Source of the DNA: RU20A sp042610495
GTDB taxonomy: Bacteria > Pseudomonadota > Alphaproteobacteria > Rhizobiales > Rhizobiaceae
Direction: 5' to 3'
Assembly (NCBI RefSeq): GCF_042610495.1
Contig: NZ_JBHGAP010000002.1
Coordinates: 310,001-374,000, forward strand
Length of the DNA stretch: 64,000 nt
Below are positions 15,461 to 24,694 of the stretch, one piece after another. The position numbers and the translations under genes are program-made. Under the pieces are notes generated by a model that had not been told where the DNA came from, ran no database searches, and saw only the letters and a list, made by a program, of their open reading frames with translations. Positions within the stretch are counted from its first letter, which is position 1. The number at the start of each line of letters is the position of its first letter.

Positions 15461-16681
15461 ATGGCGAGAGCCTTTCTTCTTCTCCTTGATTCCTTCGGCA
15501 TTGGCGGTGCGCGCGATGCAGCCGCCTATGGCGACGACGGCGCCGACACGCTGGGCCATATCGCCGAGTTCTGCGCGGCCGGGGCGGCAGACCGAGACGG
15601 GCTGCGCGCGGGACCGCTGAAGCTTCCGATGCTGTCCGCGCTTGGCCTCTTGGAGGCTGCGCGCTTGGCGACAGGGCGCTATCCGGCAGGGATGCCTGTG
15701 CCCGACCGAACCTTCGCCATCCATGCGGCGGCCTGCGAAATCTCGCATGGCAAGGATACACCTTCCGGACACTGGGAAATTGCCGGCGTTCCGGTCCTTT
15801 TCGACTGGGGACACTTCCCGACGGAAGGCCCGGCATTTCCTTCCGATGTCGTCGAGGCGCTTTGCCGCGAAACCGGCGTGTCGGGCATTCTCGGAAATTG
15901 CCATGCATCCGGGACCGACATCATCGCCCGGCTGGGCGAAGAGCATCTGCGGACCGGCTATCCGATCTGCTACACCTCTGCCGACAGTGTTTTTCAGGTG
16001 GCCGCCCACGAAGAGCTGTTCGGGCTCGACCGCTTGATGGCCTTCTGTACTGCGGCGCGGCGGCTTCTGGATCCGCTCAATATCGGTCGCGTCATTGCCC
16101 GACCCTTTGTGGGCTATGATCCGCAGAGCTTCAGGCGCACCGGCAATCGGCGGGACTTTTCCGTACCGCCACCGGCGCCGACCATTCTCGACCGCCTGAA
16201 GGCGGCCGGACGGGAGGTGCACGGGATCGGCAAGGTGGGCGACATCTTCGCCCATCAGGGCGTGACACGGCTCAGCAAGGCCGACGGGAACGCCGCGCTC
16301 TTTGACGAAACGATCGCGGCGATTGATACGGCGCCCGAGGGATCGCTGACCTTCGTCAATCTTGTCGATTTCGACATGCTCTACGGCCACCGCCGCGATG
16401 TCGCGGGCTATGCTGCCGCGCTCGAGGCTTTCGACCGACGCCTGCCGACCTTCGGCCGCAAGCTCAAGCCCGGTGACCTTGCGATCATCACCGCCGATCA
16501 CGGTTGCGATCCGACCTGGCGCGGCACGGATCACACGCGCGAACGTGTGCCTGTGCTCGCCTTCGGCCCGGGTTTTACGTCCCGCTCGGCCGGCATCCTG
16601 CCAACGTTCTGCGATATCGGCGAAACGATCGCCAAGCACCTCGGCCTGCCGCAGGGACCAAACGGGCGGTCCTTCCTGTAG
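15461..16681 (+). CDS. deoB: Phosphopentomutase DeoB
   Basis: The 406-residue alkaline-phosphatase-superfamily enzyme interconverts (deoxy)ribose 1-phosphate and 5-phosphate, linking nucleoside phosphorolysis to central metabolism. Visible active-site features are Asp10 in LLLDSFGIGG (Mn ligand), Thr100 in GKDTPSGHWE (the phosphorylated Thr of the family), the ITADHGCDPTW motif and the TDHTRERVP motif near the C-terminus. Length and motifs are complete. It lies on the plus strand upstream of upp with a 115-bp gap, and close to the oppositely oriented cdd-deoC-deoA genes that supply its substrate. Confidence 0.96.
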   Translation: MARAFLLLLDSFGIGGARDAAAYGDDGADTLGHIAEFCAAGAADRDGLRAGPLKLPMLSALGLLEAARLATGRYPAGMPVPDRTFAIHAAACEISHGKDTPSGHWEIAGVPVLFDWGHFPTEGPAFPSDVVEALCRETGVSGILGNCHASGTDIIARLGEEHLRTGYPICYTSADSVFQVAAHEELFGLDRLMAFCTAARRLLDPLNIGRVIARPFVGYDPQSFRRTGNRRDFSVPPPAPTILDRLKAAGREVHGIGKVGDIFAHQGVTRLSKADGNAALFDETIAAIDTAPEGSLTFVNLVDFDMLYGHRRDVAGYAAALEAFDRRLPTFGRKLKPGDLAIITADHGCDPTWRGTDHTRERVPVLAFGPGFTSRSAGILPTFCDIGETIAKHLGLPQGPNGRSFL

Positions 16682-16796
16682 CCGCTCCTTGATCGACATC
16701 CCTGGTTGAAAGGTGCCGCTGACCCTTGCAGGGTCCGGGTCATCCGTGAAAAAAGAGTGGTCAAGACCGGGAAAAGGCAGACAGGAAAGCAGCACC

Positions 16797-17426
16797 ATGG
16801 ACGGCGTGACAGTCATCAATCATCCCCTCGTGCAGCACAAGCTGACGATCATGCGGAAGAAGGAAACGTCGACGGCGAGCTTCCGCCGGTTGTTGCGAGA
16901 GATCTCAACACTGCTCTGCTACGAAGTGACGCGCGACCTGGAACTGACCCAGCAGTGCATCGAGACACCGCTCGAGGAGATCGAGGCACCGATCCTGGAA
17001 GGAAAGAAACTGGTTTTCGCCTCCATCCTGCGCGCCGGCAACGGTCTTCTGGAAGGTATGCTGGAACTGGTGCCATCGGCCCGCGTCAGCCATGTCGGCG
17101 TCTACCGCGATCACGAGACGCTCGAAGCCGTCGAATATTACTTCAAGGCGCCCGAGAACCTTGCCGAGCGACTGGTGATCGTCGTCGATCCGATGCTGGC
17201 GACCGGCAACTCCTCGATCGCTGCCGTTGAAAAGCTGAAAGAGCGGGGTGCGCACAATATCCGTTTCCTGTGCCTGCTGGCCGCGCCCGAAGGGATCCGG
17301 AACTTCCAGGAAGCCCACCCTGACGTGCCCATCTTTACCGCCTCGATCGACCGCCACCTGAACGAGAAGGGTTACATCGTGCCCGGTCTCGGCGATGCGG
17401 GCGACCGTATGTACGGGACGAAGTAA
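16797..17426 (+). CDS. upp: Uracil phosphoribosyltransferase
   Basis: The start is the ATG at 16797, with AGGAA upstream, giving the standard 209 residues. The PRPP-binding loop is VVDPMLATGNSS (129-140), and the C-terminal uracil-binding region reads YIVPGLGDAGDRMYGTK. It converts uracil and PRPP to UMP in the cytoplasm, so uracil released from uridine can be reused. An upstream in-frame extension of 28 codons lacks conservation and is rejected. It follows deoB in the same direction, and its product complements the cytidine deaminase and phosphorylase encoded nearby. Confidence 0.96.
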   Translation: MDGVTVINHPLVQHKLTIMRKKETSTASFRRLLREISTLLCYEVTRDLELTQQCIETPLEEIEAPILEGKKLVFASILRAGNGLLEGMLELVPSARVSHVGVYRDHETLEAVEYYFKAPENLAERLVIVVDPMLATGNSSIAAVEKLKERGAHNIRFLCLLAAPEGIRNFQEAHPDVPIFTASIDRHLNEKGYIVPGLGDAGDRMYGTK

Positions 17427-17540
17427 CTAAGCCATAACCACGCCTGCAACCAAAGGCGGTGGAAGCCTGGCGGACTACTGTTTTTCAAGAGATTTCTGAA
17501 ATAGTGTCTCCGAATATTAAAACGCGAGGAGGCATATCGC

Positions 17541-18065
17541 GTGATCAGGGGACTAGCCAGCGTTGCTCTTCTGGCCGGAATGGCGGCAATCGCCGTTCCG
17601 GAACTCATGACGGCTGTGTTGAAGCGTGCGCCGGAGACTGCCGGGCAACCCGTATCGGCCGAAGCCGCCTCGGCGGTGCCCCCTTTGTCCGCGGCCAGCA
17701 AGGTCCGTCTCGACGCAGATGCCTATCATCACTACAGCAGCCGTTTCCGCATCAATGGTCGCTCTACCGATGGCCTGATCGATACCGGGGCGACGCTGGT
17801 GGCCCTGAACGAGACGACGGCAAGGCGCCTGGGGATCCTTCCCGTTCACTATCAGGGCAAGATCGCGGTCAACACCGCAAATGGTCCCGTGACAGGTTCC
17901 GGCGTCGTTATCGACCGCATCGAAATTGGTTCGATTGCCGTGCGCAACATCAGTGCCGTCGTGCTTCCGGATACGGCGATGGGAACGACGCTCATCGGCA
18001 TGAGTTTCCTCAGCAAACTTCGCTCCTACAGCGTGTCAGACGACACGATGGAACTCGTCAGGTAA
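17541..18065 (+). CDS. Retropepsin-like aspartic protease (clan AA, TIGR02281 type)
   Basis: The 174-residue product starts at a GTG preceded by GAGGAGG at 8 nt spacing. Residues 1-25 are a hydrophobic membrane anchor or signal (RGLASVALLAGMAAIAVPEL). Residues about 60-170 form a single retropepsin-like domain with the catalytic triplet Asp81-Thr-Gly (GLIDTGATLVALN) and the second conserved hydrophobic-Gly block GTTLIGMSFLSKL. Such proteins must dimerise to form an active site. The family is common in alphaproteobacteria as membrane-anchored periplasmic proteases; substrates are unknown. The gene ends in an 8-bp convergent overlap with deoA. Confidence 0.85.
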   Translation: MIRGLASVALLAGMAAIAVPELMTAVLKRAPETAGQPVSAEAASAVPPLSAASKVRLDADAYHHYSSRFRINGRSTDGLIDTGATLVALNETTARRLGILPVHYQGKIAVNTANGPVTGSGVVIDRIEIGSIAVRNISAVVLPDTAMGTTLIGMSFLSKLRSYSVSDDTMELVR

Positions 18066-19368
18066 TCTCCGACACCAGCACCGGCCTCGTCGCCGGCGCC
18101 TCTTCGGCAATGTGGATGTGACCTGCAAGGACTGCAGCAGCCTGCTCGGCGCCAAGCGGACTTGCCGCATGAAGCGTTGCCAGCAGATCGCCCGCTTCAA
18201 CCCGCGTGCCCACCGGTCTGAGATGCGTCAGGCCGACGCGATGGTCGATCCCATCCTCTGCCCGGAGCCGCCCTCCCCCCATTTCGATGAGGAGCAGACC
18301 GATATCGCGCGTCCGATAGCCGGCGATATATCCGCTGCGGGCGGCCACAACAGGCAGGCGCTCGGGCGCAGGCGCCAGATATCTGTCAGGGTGTTCGACG
18401 AAATCCGCGGGCCCGCCGAGCGCATGGATCATGCGGCCGAGGCGGTCGAGGGCCTCACCGCTTGCGAGCACGCTCCTTGCTCTCTCGTGGCCCGCCTGCC
18501 AGCTGGTCGCGCGACCTGATGCCAGCAGCATGTCGGCGGCCAGAGCCAGCACAACCGTCTCGATGCGTGTGCCTGCCTTTTCGCCCCTCAGGAAGGCAAG
18601 TGCATGTTCCACCTCGCGGGCATTGCCGACGCTGTCGGCGAGCGGTTCGCTCATATCCGTCAGGCGGGCGCGGGTCGGCAGGCCCGCGCCGTTGCCGACA
18701 TCGACGAGCGAGCGTGCCAACGCCTCCGCCTCGTCTTGTCCGGTCATGAAGGCGCCGTTGCCGAGCTTGACGTCGAGCACGAGGGAGCCAAGCCCGGCAG
18801 CGAGCTTCTTGGACAAGATGGAGGCGGTGATCAGCGGCACGCTGTCGACCGTAGCCGTGATGTCCCTGACGGCATAGAGGCGACCATCCGCAGGGGCGAG
18901 TGCGGCCGTCTGCCCGATGATGGCAGCGCCGGCCGTCTCCACTGTGCGTCGCAGGGTTTCCGCATCCGGCGCGATCTCATAGCCTGGTATGGACTGCAGC
19001 TTGTCGAGCGTGCCGCCGGTATGGCCGAGGCCGCGACCGGAGATCATCGGCACGGTGAGGCCGCAGGCGGCTGCGATCGGCGCCAGCATGAGCGAGACAT
19101 TGTCGCCGACGCCGCCCGTCGAATGCTTGTCGGCCACCGGCCGGTCCGCGCCCGGCCATGACAGCACCGTGCCGCTGTCGCGCATGGCGAGCGTCATCGC
19201 TACGGTTTCGGCCGGTGTCATGCCGTTCAGCCTGACCGTCATGGCGAAGGCGGCGATCTGGGCCTCGCCGATCGAGCCGTCGCCGATGCCGGCGATGAAG
19301 CCGGCGATCTCGTCCGGCTCCAGGATTTCCCCGTCCCGTTTGCGGCGGATGACCTCCTGCGGCAGCAT
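18058..19368 (-). CDS. deoA: Thymidine phosphorylase DeoA
   Basis: The 436-residue enzyme cleaves thymidine (and deoxyuridine) with phosphate to the base and deoxyribose 1-phosphate. It has the family signature region DRPVADKHSTGGVGDNVSLM (75-94), which binds phosphate, and the SGRGLGHTGGTLDKL motif that contacts the base. Length matches DeoA. It is the last gene of the minus-strand nucleoside operon, 3 bp after deoC. Its 3' end overlaps the convergent protease gene by 8 bp. Confidence 0.95.
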   Translation of the reverse strand: MLPQEVIRRKRDGEILEPDEIAGFIAGIGDGSIGEAQIAAFAMTVRLNGMTPAETVAMTLAMRDSGTVLSWPGADRPVADKHSTGGVGDNVSLMLAPIAAACGLTVPMISGRGLGHTGGTLDKLQSIPGYEIAPDAETLRRTVETAGAAIIGQTAALAPADGRLYAVRDITATVDSVPLITASILSKKLAAGLGSLVLDVKLGNGAFMTGQDEAEALARSLVDVGNGAGLPTRARLTDMSEPLADSVGNAREVEHALAFLRGEKAGTRIETVVLALAADMLLASGRATSWQAGHERARSVLASGEALDRLGRMIHALGGPADFVEHPDRYLAPAPERLPVVAARSGYIAGYRTRDIGLLLIEMGGGRLRAEDGIDHRVGLTHLRPVGTRVEAGDLLATLHAASPLGAEQAAAVLAGHIHIAEEAPATRPVLVSEIT

Positions 19369-19371
19369 GGC

Positions 19372-20142
19372 TCAATATCCGGCAGCCGCCGCCGTGCCCT
19401 CGCGCCCCTCGATGACCGAGAGGATGTCATTGAGCAGCGAGGATGCGCCGAAGCGGAAGGTGGAGGGCATGACCCAGTCGGGCCCGTGGATGGTGACGGC
19501 GAGATCGAGATAGAGGCGCGCCTGCGCCACGGTCTGCACGCCGCCCGACGGCTTGAAGCCGACCTTGCGTCCGCTCTCGCGAATGGCTGTCAGCATGATG
19601 TCGGCCGCTTCTAGCGTTGCGCCCGTCGGCGTCTTGCCGGTGGAGGTCTTGATGAAATCGGCGCCGGCGCGGATGGCCAGATGCGCGGCGCTGCGGATAA
19701 GGCCGGTGTCCTTCAGTTCCCCCGTTTCCAGGATCGCCTTCATGGTGATGGCGGGGCCGCAGGCCTCGCGCACCGTCGCCAGCATGTCGATGACGGCCTG
19801 TTCGTCGCCGGCCAGCAGGGCGCGATAGGGGATGACCATGTCGATTTCATCGGCGCCATCCGCCAGGGCACCGGCAATCTGTCCGCGCACAGCCTCATGG
19901 CTTTCATCGCCGCCTGGGAAGTTGACGACGGTGGCGATCCGGACGGGGCCGCCGCCGAGAATGGCGCGTGCCTGGGCCACGAAACGCGGCCAGATGCAGA
20001 CAGCCGCCGCATGGCCATAGGGCGTCTGCGCGCGGGCGCAGAGGGTTTCGATCTCCGCGGGCGTGCAGGTTTCGGAGAGATTGGTGAGGTCGAGAAGCGA
20101 CAAAGCGAGCGTGGCAATCTGCCGGGAGGTGGCTTCGATCAT
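19372..20142 (-). CDS. deoC: Deoxyribose-phosphate aldolase DeoC
   Basis: The 256-residue class I aldolase splits 2-deoxyribose 5-phosphate into glyceraldehyde 3-phosphate and acetaldehyde. The Schiff-base Lys165 is in GADFIKTSTGKTPTGAT, with other family residues around GADEIDMVI (96-104) and VGFKPSGGV near the C-terminus. The start chosen is the ATG at 20142 (GGAA upstream); the longer frame is not conserved. It lies 156 bp after cdd and 3 bp before deoA. Confidence 0.95.
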   Translation of the reverse strand: MIEATSRQIATLALSLLDLTNLSETCTPAEIETLCARAQTPYGHAAAVCIWPRFVAQARAILGGGPVRIATVVNFPGGDESHEAVRGQIAGALADGADEIDMVIPYRALLAGDEQAVIDMLATVREACGPAITMKAILETGELKDTGLIRSAAHLAIRAGADFIKTSTGKTPTGATLEAADIMLTAIRESGRKVGFKPSGGVQTVAQARLYLDLAVTIHGPDWVMPSTFRFGASSLLNDILSVIEGREGTAAAAGY

Positions 20143-20298
20143 GGTGAGTGTTCCGTAAGCTTGGCGCGCTTGCCGCCGGCAATGCGCGCGTCCTGGCATC
20201 GGCGGGACAGGCTGATATCCCGCAGCGAATGGAAGGGACCAGCCGACAGGCGCGGCCGGCGGCCGCCCCCCCCGGTCAGCCCCACTGGCGGCCCCCGG

Positions 20299-20691
20299 TC
20301 AGCCGATGACTTCCGTCTCGAAACTGTGGGGCAACAGGTCCGACAGGGCAAGGGTCTTGCGGATACCCGCCTCGTCGCAGAGATAGATGCGGGTGCTCGC
20401 CCCGGAAAATTCGGCGAGCCGCTGGCGGCAGCCGCCGCAGGGCGGGCAGAGCGCCAGCTTCTCAGCAATCACCGCAACGGCCTGGATCTCGCGCTGGCCG
20501 GCCATGACCATGTGGCTGATGGCGGTCGTCTCCGCACACCAGCCTTCCGGAAAGGACAGGTTCTCGATATTGGCGCCGGTGTAGATCTTGCCGTCACCGG
20601 CGCGGATCGCCGCGCCGACGGGGAACTTCGAATAGGGCGCATGCGCCTTGCCCATGGCCTCGCGGGCAGCCTCGAAAAGCTCGGTGTCCAT
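20299..20691 (-). CDS. cdd: Cytidine deaminase
   Basis: The 130-residue homotetrameric-type zinc deaminase converts cytidine and deoxycytidine to uridine and deoxyuridine. Zinc ligands Cys52 (in WCAET, with catalytic Glu54), Cys85 and Cys88 (in PPCGGCRQ) are all present. The length is that of small cytidine deaminases. It starts 3 bp after the second permease gene, joining nucleoside import directly to catabolism. Confidence 0.95.
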   Translation of the reverse strand: MDTELFEAAREAMGKAHAPYSKFPVGAAIRAGDGKIYTGANIENLSFPEGWCAETTAISHMVMAGQREIQAVAVIAEKLALCPPCGGCRQRLAEFSGASTRIYLCDEAGIRKTLALSDLLPHSFETEVIG

Positions 20692-20694
20692 GTC

Positions 20695-21666
20695 TCAGCG
20701 TTCCTTCACGTAAGGGATGCCGCCGGCCTTCGGCGGGATGGCCTTGCCGATGAAGCCGGCAAGCAGGATGACGGTGAGGATATAGGGCAGTGCCTGCATC
20801 AATTGAACCGGCACCTGGCCGATCAGCGGCAGCGGATTGCCCTGCAGGCGGATCGCCAGCGCATCGAGGAAGCCGAACAGCAGGCAGGCGAGCATGATGT
20901 TGAAGGGCCGCCACTTGGCGAAGATCAGGGCCGCGAGCGCGATATAGCCCTTGCCCGCCGTCATGCCCTTCACGAAGCCGGCCGTCATGGCAAGCGAGAG
21001 ATAGGCGCCGGCAAAACCGCAGAGAATGCCGCAGCAGATGACGGCGCGGTAGCGCAGCCAGATCACCGAAATGCCGGCCGTATCCACGGCACCCGGATTT
21101 TCCCCGACGGCGCGCAGGCGAAGGCCGAAACGGGTCCGGTAGAGCACCCACCAGCTGGCCGGCACGAGGGCGAAGGCGAGATAGGTCAGCAGGAAATGGC
21201 CCGAAAGCAGGTCGGAATAGATCGGCCCGAGGATCGGCACGTCGCGCACGGTGTCAGCGAAGGGCAGGTCGATCGTCGAGAAGCGCGCGCCTTCGGACAG
21301 CGCCGGCGTGCGGCCGCCCTGGCGGAACCAGGCTTCGCCGAGAATGACGGTGGATCCGGCCACGACGAAGTTGATGGCGACGCCCGAGACTATCTGGCTG
21401 CCGCGCTGGGTGATGGAGGCATAGCCATGCACCAGCGACAGGAGAACCGAAATGAGGACGGCGGCAAGCAGGCCGAGCCAGACCGAACCGGTGACCGCGG
21501 CAACGGCACCGGCGGCAAAGGCCCCGCCGAGCATCTTGCCTTCGAGACCGATGTCGAAGACACCGGCGCGCTCGGTGAAGAGGCCGGCAAGGGCTGCAAA
21601 AATCAGCGGCACGGAGACGCGCACCGTCGATTCCAGGAGCACGATCAGGGTGTGGAAGAGGTCCAT
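20695..21666 (-). CDS. Nucleoside ABC transporter permease (BMP-type, second permease)
   Basis: The 323-residue polytopic membrane protein of the branched-chain/sugar permease family has the motif GVFDIGLEGKMLGGAFAAG near residues 30-50, characteristic of the short permease of BMP-dependent nucleoside importers (NupQ-like). About eight to ten hydrophobic segments are visible. It is 1 bp after the first permease gene and 3 bp before cdd. The substrate is inferred from cdd, deoC and deoA in the same operon. Confidence 0.9.
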   Translation of the reverse strand: MDLFHTLIVLLESTVRVSVPLIFAALAGLFTERAGVFDIGLEGKMLGGAFAAGAVAAVTGSVWLGLLAAVLISVLLSLVHGYASITQRGSQIVSGVAINFVVAGSTVILGEAWFRQGGRTPALSEGARFSTIDLPFADTVRDVPILGPIYSDLLSGHFLLTYLAFALVPASWWVLYRTRFGLRLRAVGENPGAVDTAGISVIWLRYRAVICCGILCGFAGAYLSLAMTAGFVKGMTAGKGYIALAALIFAKWRPFNIMLACLLFGFLDALAIRLQGNPLPLIGQVPVQLMQALPYILTVILLAGFIGKAIPPKAGGIPYVKER

Positions 21667-21667
21667 C

Positions 21668-22801
21668 TCAGGCTCCCTTGCTCTCAGCTACGGTGGCGCG
21701 GCGGCCTGCGAAACCCGCCAGGGCGGAGGTGATCGCCGGGCGGAACATGTTTTCGAGCGCGCCGGCAAACAGGATGACGAGACCCTGGATGATGACGATC
21801 ATGTCGCGGGAAATGGTGGGCATCTCGAAGGCGATTTCTGCGCCGCCCTGATAGAGCATGCCGAAGAGAATCGAGGCCGGGATGATGCCGAGCGGATGAG
21901 AACGCCCCATCAGCGCGACCGCGATGCCGACGAAGCCGGCGCCCTGCACGAAATCGAGCTGCATGCGGAACTGTTCGCCCATGATCGGGTTCAGCGCCAT
22001 CATGCCCGCCAGACCACCGGAAATCATCATGGCGATGATGGTGATGCGGCTTTCGCTGATGCCGGCATAGCGGGCAGCGCCCGGGCTGTGGCCCATGACG
22101 CGCATTTCATAGCCGAGTTTGGTGCGCCAGATCAGCACCCACACACCGAAGGCCGCGACAAGCGCCAGCAGGAAAGAGATGTTGAAAGGGGCGTTCCCGA
22201 TGTTGAGGCCGAAGATGCCGAGCAGCCAGTCGAGCTTCGGCAGTTGGCCGCCCTCCGCAAAGGTGCGCGTCTGCGGCGCCATGGAGCCGAGCGGCTTCAG
22301 GACGCGCGTCAGGAGATAGACCATCAGGCTCGAAGCGATGAAATTGAACATGATGGTGGTGATGACGATGTGGCTGCCGCGTTTGGCCTGCAGCCAGCCG
22401 GGCAGGAAGGCCCAGGCGGCGCCGAAGGCAATCGAGCCGACGAGCGCGATCGGGAAGACAACGAACCAGGGCAGCGTCTGGTCGAAATAGAGACAGGCGA
22501 GCGCGACGCCGATGCCGCCGATATAGGCCTGTCCCTCGCCGCCGATGTTGAAGAGGCCCGCATGGAAGGCGACGGCGACGGCAAGACCCGTGAAGATGAA
22601 GGTCGTCGCATAGTAGAGCGTGAAACCGATATATTCGCCGCGACCGAAGGCACCGTTCACAAGGTGGTAGGCCGCTTCCAGCGGATTTTCGCCTACCAGC
22701 AGCACGACGAGGCCGGCGACAATGAAGGCGACGACGAGATTGACGAACGGGATCAGGCCATACTCGGCCCAGTTCGGCAGCTTGGCGTAGGGATTGCTCA
22801 T
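21668..22801 (-). CDS. Nucleoside ABC transporter permease (BMP-type, first permease)
   Basis: The 377-residue polytopic protein has the sequence HAGLFNIGGEGQAYIGGIGVA (about 101-121, quoted in part), the hallmark of the long permease of BMP-type nucleoside importers (NupP-like). It pairs with the second permease to form the membrane channel. Its start overlaps the ATPase stop by 4 bp (ATGA), so translation is coupled. Confidence 0.9.
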   Translation of the reverse strand: MSNPYAKLPNWAEYGLIPFVNLVVAFIVAGLVVLLVGENPLEAAYHLVNGAFGRGEYIGFTLYYATTFIFTGLAVAVAFHAGLFNIGGEGQAYIGGIGVALACLYFDQTLPWFVVFPIALVGSIAFGAAWAFLPGWLQAKRGSHIVITTIMFNFIASSLMVYLLTRVLKPLGSMAPQTRTFAEGGQLPKLDWLLGIFGLNIGNAPFNISFLLALVAAFGVWVLIWRTKLGYEMRVMGHSPGAARYAGISESRITIIAMMISGGLAGMMALNPIMGEQFRMQLDFVQGAGFVGIAVALMGRSHPLGIIPASILFGMLYQGGAEIAFEMPTISRDMIVIIQGLVILFAGALENMFRPAITSALAGFAGRRATVAESKGA

Positions 22802-24333
22802 TCCGCGGCCTCCTTGGAGCCTTCGACACCGGCCATCAGCAGGCCAAGTTCCCCTTCCGTGGCATCGGGCCGACGCTCGCCCACCACGCGTCCGGCGAAC
22901 ATGACGAGAATACGGTCGGAGAGCGCGCGGATTTCGTCCAGTTCCACGGACACCAGCAGCACGGCAACGCCCTGGTCGCGCATTTCGATGATGCGCTTGT
23001 GGATGAATTCGATGGCGCCGACATCCACGCCGCGGGTCGGCTGGCCGATGATCAGCACGTCCGGCCCACGCTCCATCTCGCGCGCCAGCACGATCTTCTG
23101 CTGGTTGCCGCCGGAGAAATTGGCCGTCTTCAGGCGCGGGTTCGGCGGGCGGATATCATAGCGGGCGATCTTTTCCTCCGCCTCGGCGCGGATGGCGTCC
23201 ACGTTGAGGAGCACGCCGTTGCGGTATTTCGGATTGTCGTGATAGCCGAGAATGGCGTTTTCGCTTTCGTCGAACTTCAGGACGAGGCCCACATGGTGAC
23301 GGTCCTCCGGCACATGGGCGAGGCCGCGGCGGCGCAGCTCGGCGGGATCGACCGTTCCCGTCACCTCCACCGGCTTGCCGTTCAGCGTCATCGTGCCGGA
23401 CACGGCCCGGCGCATGCCGGCAATCGCCTCTAGAAGCTCCGACTGGCCGTTGCCGGCGACACCGGCGATGCCGACGATCTCGCCGGCCCTGAGATCGAGC
23501 GAGACGTTGTCGACCATCGTCACGCCGCGGCCGTCCCTGACGGTGAGGTTGCGCAGCGACAGCCGTGTTTCGCCGGGCTTTGCCTCGCCCTTTTCCACAC
23601 GCAGCAGCACACGGCGGCCGACCATGAGTTCGGCCAGCTCCTCCACGGAGGTCTGGTCCGTTTTCCGGGTCGCGACCATCTCGCCCCGGCGCATGACGGA
23701 GACCTCGTCGGTGATCGCCATGATCTCGCGCAGCTTGTGGGTGATGAGCAGCACGGTTTTGCCCTCGGCCTTCAGCTGGGCGAGGATGCGGAACAGGTGA
23801 TCGGCCTCGGCGGGGGTCAGAACGCCGGTCGGCTCATCGAGGATCAGGATATCGGCCTTGCGATAGAGGGCTTTCAGGATTTCAACACGCTGCTGGATGC
23901 CGACAGGCAGCTCCTCGATCAGCGCGTCGGGATCGACTTCCAGCCCGTATTCCTTTTCCAGCCGCTTCAGCTCGACGCGGGCCTTGGCGATGCTGGAGTT
24001 GAGGATCTGGCTGTCCTCGGCGCCGAGCATGATGTTTTCGAGCACGGAGAAATTCTCGACCAGCATGAAGTGCTGGTGGACCATGCCGATGCCGGCGGCA
24101 ATCGCGGCATTGGTGTCGCGGATGGCGACCTGCCTGCCATCGACGATGATCTCGCCCCGGTCGGCCTGGTAGAAGCCGTAGAGGATCGACATCAGCGTCG
24201 ATTTACCCGCGCCGTTTTCGCCGATAATGCCGTGGATGGAGCCCTTGCGGACTTTCAAATTGATGTCGCGATTGGCATGGACGAGGCCGAAGCTCTTGTC
24301 GATGCCCCTGAGCTCGATGGCAAGATCGCTCAT
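22798..24333 (-). CDS. Nucleoside ABC transporter ATP-binding protein (two ABC domains)
   Basis: The 511-residue duplicated ATPase is of the sugar/nucleoside importer class. Domain 1 has Walker A GENGAGKST (38-46), a divergent signature LPVGIQQRVEIL and Walker B ILILDEPTG. Domain 2 (about 260-500) has the degenerate P-loop GVAGNGQSELL and the signature FSGGNQQKIVLAREM. This asymmetry is usual for the class. It is the first gene of the importer-cdd-deoC-deoA operon. No substrate-binding lipoprotein (BMP/NupN type) gene is found next to it, although one usually accompanies such transporters. Confidence 0.93.
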   Translation of the reverse strand: MSDLAIELRGIDKSFGLVHANRDINLKVRKGSIHGIIGENGAGKSTLMSILYGFYQADRGEIIVDGRQVAIRDTNAAIAAGIGMVHQHFMLVENFSVLENIMLGAEDSQILNSSIAKARVELKRLEKEYGLEVDPDALIEELPVGIQQRVEILKALYRKADILILDEPTGVLTPAEADHLFRILAQLKAEGKTVLLITHKLREIMAITDEVSVMRRGEMVATRKTDQTSVEELAELMVGRRVLLRVEKGEAKPGETRLSLRNLTVRDGRGVTMVDNVSLDLRAGEIVGIAGVAGNGQSELLEAIAGMRRAVSGTMTLNGKPVEVTGTVDPAELRRRGLAHVPEDRHHVGLVLKFDESENAILGYHDNPKYRNGVLLNVDAIRAEAEEKIARYDIRPPNPRLKTANFSGGNQQKIVLAREMERGPDVLIIGQPTRGVDVGAIEFIHKRIIEMRDQGVAVLLVSVELDEIRALSDRILVMFAGRVVGERRPDATEGELGLLMAGVEGSKEAAE

Positions 24334-24694
24334 GGTGCCGTCTTGATCCCCGTTTATGTTGTCTCCGGATCAGGATTGCAGACCGCGCTCCGCCCGGAAT
24401 TTTTACCATTTGGTATAACTTTGGCGCCGAATTTCGCAAGCCGAAATCTCCGGCGCCCCGTCCCATGCATCTGTCTTCTCCAGTCTTTCTAATGAAGTGG
24501 CCGGAGTAAAGCCCTGATCGCTGCCACGGGCCGGTCAAGCACGGGTGTGAAAACGACGATGCACAGGTCATGCGGCTGTTCTCTGTACGACAAAACCCGT
24601 CGTGCAGTTTTGGAAGAATGTCGCAGACAGGCTGCACAGTCTGACGATAAGGCCCTAAGATCACCGGCAAAACAGACATCAGGGGTCGCGTTCC
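24334..24694. promoter_or_regulatory. Divergent intergenic region between nucleoside importer and GcvT-domain dehydrogenase
   Basis: These 361 bp carry promoters for both operons. TACCA-TT-TGGTA at 24404-24415 is an inverted repeat of the size of a dimeric regulator operator, in a locally AT-rich patch about 70 bp before the ATPase start. On the other side, CAAAAC (24591-24596) and GTTTTG (24607-24612) form a second inverted repeat, overlapping ACGAC/GTCGT (24587-24591, 24599-24603), about 85 bp before the dehydrogenase start. I see no ORF, riboswitch fold or terminator here. Confidence 0.45.

Noticed and set aside
16721..16735. Hairpin GACCCT-TGC-AGGGTC between deoB and upp as a terminator
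   Set aside because: The stem is only 6 bp and no T-tract follows; an A-rich stretch comes after it. I do not call it a terminator.
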